DNA of 48,597 bases from Candidatus Saccharimonadota bacterium (lineage in GTDB: Bacteria > Patescibacteriota > Saccharimonadia > Saccharimonadales > Saccharimonadaceae): contig JAFWLO010000003.1 in NCBI GenBank assembly GCA_017545595.1, forward strand, positions 1-48,597, in the 5' to 3' direction. The stretch's first letter is position 1. Each line of letters starts with the position of its first letter. The notes below the pieces were generated by a model, which was given only the letters and a program-made list of their open reading frames with translations, searched no databases and was not told the origin of the DNA. The position numbers and the translations under genes are program-made. Positions 46,950 to 48,597 of this stretch are shown in pieces.

Positions 46950-46955
46950 ATTATA
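46950..46955 (-). promoter_or_regulatory. -10 box of the FtsX-type transporter operon
   Basis: Minus-strand TATAAT preceded at 16 nt by TAGACA. It gives a ~100-nt leader, unusually long here. The leader contains ACGACA and TGTCGT as an inverted pair near 46900-46930, a possible operator. Confidence 0.55.
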
Positions 46956-47042
46956 CTACGATTTTCGTTTTTGTCTATTTTTTGTCATTGACATTGTTAG
47001 TATTGTTTTTTGCCTCTACGGCTCAGGTAGAGCGGGATGGGG

Positions 47043-47947
47043 TTAGTTGCCGAGGGTTTTGATCTGATTGAAGTTGACTTTTTCGGCGGCGGCGCGGAGT
47101 TTGGCTTCGTTTCCGTAATGCGTTCTTTGGCCAGGACTATCTGAAAGCATGTGCTGGGCGAACGGAAAGCTTGCTGTGCGTTCCAATACGCCTCCAACTC
47201 GCCCGACATTACAGTAGACTTTTGCGAGTCGTACGTCTCCGAGCGGAACTTCAAGCGCTTGTTTCATTTCTTCTGGGAAAAAGGTGAGTGAGAATAAATC
47301 GCCATCCGACTCGCCTGAAGTTCGTCCGTAGGCAATCGAGGTGTTTCCTTCTATCCAGAGCCTTTGATTTAATGGTTTCATCTTTGCTCTAGTCAAGTTC
47401 ATCTCGCATTTTGCATATTTTCGGCCAGTTACATCTACCATGTCGCACACAAAATTGCCTTCGCACGTGGTGGTCATCACTCCTGTCTTAACGTCTGGTG
47501 ATTTTAGCCCATGCTTTTCGTCATAGGAAATTGTGTCACTGATGTAATCACACATAATCCATGAAAGTAGGCCGGTATCGGTGTTTTCTGCTACTAGATA
47601 GAATTCGGTGCGTGCGCCCCAAAATACGCTGGTGTGGATGCGAAACATGGTAACGATACCGTAGTATTTTTCTGGGCTACCTTCAAATACGGCGGTTTTG
47701 GCTGGTCTGAATCTGTTGGGCAAGTATTTTTGGATTTTGTCTGGGTCGGGGATTTCGTAAAACAAAAATGTGCAGTAAGGCTCTACCACGAAGGGCATTT
47801 TGCTAGCTTTTTTGACGCAGCTGTGACGATTTTCCTTTGCGCCCATATTGGAAGGTGTTTCATTTTGGTTTGCATGTATAAGACTTTGCCAACTTCCATC
47901 GGGTCGACTAACTTTTCTACGCCTTTGGCATAATTTAAGATATTCAT
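47043..47947 (-). pseudogene. Frameshifted protein of uncertain (decarboxylase-like beta-barrel?) family
   Basis: A -10 box (TATAAT, 47959-47954) sits 6 nt before the ATG at 47947, from which MNILNYAKGVEKLVDP and KMKHLPIWAQRKIV are read, ending SKKLAKCPSW at 47783. At about 47790-47800 coding potential jumps frame: MPFVVEPYCTFLFYEIPDPD (Met at 47798) continues to 47043. The two parts read naturally as one protein of about 300 aa if one base were inserted near the CCC. The second part is soluble, beta-rich, with WGARTEFYLVAENTDTGLLS and FAQHMLSDSPG. I suspect a relative of acetoacetate-decarboxylase/DUF2071-type barrels, but am not sure. It is a recent pseudogene, a sequencing error, or translated only from 47798. 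Confidence 0.65.
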
Positions 47948-48073
47948 AAGACTATTATACTATCTCACAAAAGGTTGTGGGATATGACATAGATATTATT
48001 GGTGAATACCTAGAGGTTTTGATTCAGTCTGACGATTGTAATATGTATTGTTATATTTCGATAAACAATTATT

Positions 48074-48448
48074 TTAGTTGTCTGATAGTAGAAAACTTTT
48101 CTCGATAAGGTTGAAGATCATTTCGTTTGGTAATGTTCCGTCGAGAAGGATTGTAATCCAATTGTTTTTGTTCATGTGATAAGCCGGGAAGATATGGTCA
48201 CTCGTTTCGGCGAAATCATAAGTCTGATTTTTATCGAACTTAAGATTAATAACGTCGATTGCTTTATCTTCTTTTAGCCCCAGACTCTTGCTGGATATAG
48301 TTGCTACTAAAGCAAACCATTTCTTGTTATTGTCATGGCGAAAAACTGCGTAACCTGGATAGCGATCTGGCCACAAGAATTCTGGATTCGCTCCATATTC
48401 GGATTTAATGTGTTCTACTACTGTTTTTACTTGACTATTCTCGTTCAT
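48074..48448 (-). CDS. MmcQ/YjbR family protein
   Basis: 124 aa, a CyaY-like fold. EFLWPDRYPGYAVFRHDNNKKWFALV near residue 22 and VINLKFDKNQ are the family core. FPAYHMNKNNWITILLDGT near 88 and LIEKSFLLS complete it. Members are labelled DNA-binding by analogy only. The role is unknown. It starts 2 nt after the stop of the cyclophilin-like gene, forming an operon with it. Confidence 0.9.
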   Translation of the reverse strand: MNENSQVKTVVEHIKSEYGANPEFLWPDRYPGYAVFRHDNNKKWFALVATISSKSLGLKEDKAIDVINLKFDKNQTYDFAETSDHIFPAYHMNKNNWITILLDGTLPNEMIFNLIEKSFLLSDN

Positions 48449-48450
48449 TT

Positions 48451-48597
48451 TTATTCCACGTCAATACTTATTGAGATTTTTCCATCATCTAGGCTTGGCA
48501 AATTGTTAATATGCCCAATTTTTGAGTAGCTATAACTTGTGTCGAATGATTCATAGAAGATTACGAGACAGTTATCACCAAATAACATTACGTCACC
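48451..48597 (-). CDS. Cyclophilin-like fold protein (5' end outside window)
   Basis: The last 48 codons of a gene entering from the right edge. GDVMLFGDNCLVIFYESFDTS and YSKIGHI are the C-terminal strands of the small cyclophilin-like family (PF18050 type), and a short tail ends ISIDVE. The catalytic residues, if any, are outside the window. It shares an operon with the MmcQ-like gene. Confidence 0.8.
   Translation of the reverse strand, partial: GDVMLFGDNCLVIFYESFDTSYSYSKIGHINNLPSLDDGKISISIDVE

Overview
The window looks like a piece of a small, compact bacterial chromosome of the Candidate Phyla Radiation, most likely a Saccharibacteria (TM7)-type episymbiont. This is inferred from gene content and style, not from a marker tree. 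The support is: housekeeping genes packed with overlaps of a few bases; many operon-leading genes whose -10 box lies about 6 nt before the ATG (leaderless mRNAs) while internal genes use Shine-Dalgarno sites; FISUMP-type C-terminal domains; paired AAA/DUF4143 ATPases; conserved enzymes carrying Ser/Pro/Lys-rich insertions; and a tiny energy metabolism. TGA is used as a normal stop, which argues against the recoded SR1/Gracilibacteria lineages.

Layout. 1-3000: end of an AbrB/ABC-ATPase operon, a structured intergenic stretch, a small hypothetical gene and ychF. 2960-7930 is an accessory island: a short promoter-to-terminator RNA, a MazF remnant, a split zinc-ribbon/membrane protein, and then the most striking feature of the window. 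That feature is five length-identical FISUMP (C-type-lectin-like) C-terminal cassettes with no N-terminal gene, plus a sixth inverted fragment. They surround an AAA/DUF4143 ATPase and are followed by a HEXXH protein. Codon-by-codon comparison of the five cassettes shows the footprint of adenine-directed mutagenesis (NNC/NNT codons replacing AAC/AAT), i.e. they look like variable repeats of a diversity-generating retroelement, stored as silent copies. No reverse transcriptase or template repeat is in the window.

7926-22756 is largely a leftward housekeeping block: PAP2 phosphatase, a fused RNase HII-YraN, rplS, ruvA-ruvC-radA, galU, gpmI, a complete agmatine-deiminase ATP-generating pathway (agmatine deiminase, agmatine/putrescine antiporter, putrescine carbamoyltransferase, carbamate kinase), pgi and tRNA-Leu. 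A rightward class-A beta-lactamase-like surface protein lies inside it. The agmatine genes sit between two glycolytic genes, so the block is an energy module: agmatine in, putrescine out, one ATP per agmatine.

22800-33740: a PF06541 membrane protein, a beta-helix surface protein, RNase J, a metallo-beta-lactamase-fold hydrolase, nusA with a terminator hairpin in its leader, an ABC exporter and a second DUF4143 ATPase with repeated upstream units. 33900-40700: a WxL/DUF916-like surface operon, a probable noncoding RNA, a truncated large serine recombinase, and a VTC-DUF4956-Cthe_2159 surface/polyphosphate operon. 40700-48597: folD, murB, yggU, queH, tRNA-Lys, an FtsX/MacB-type transporter, a frameshifted protein of uncertain family, an MmcQ/YjbR protein and the end of a cyclophilin-like protein. 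No rRNA, CRISPR array or intact insertion sequence was seen.
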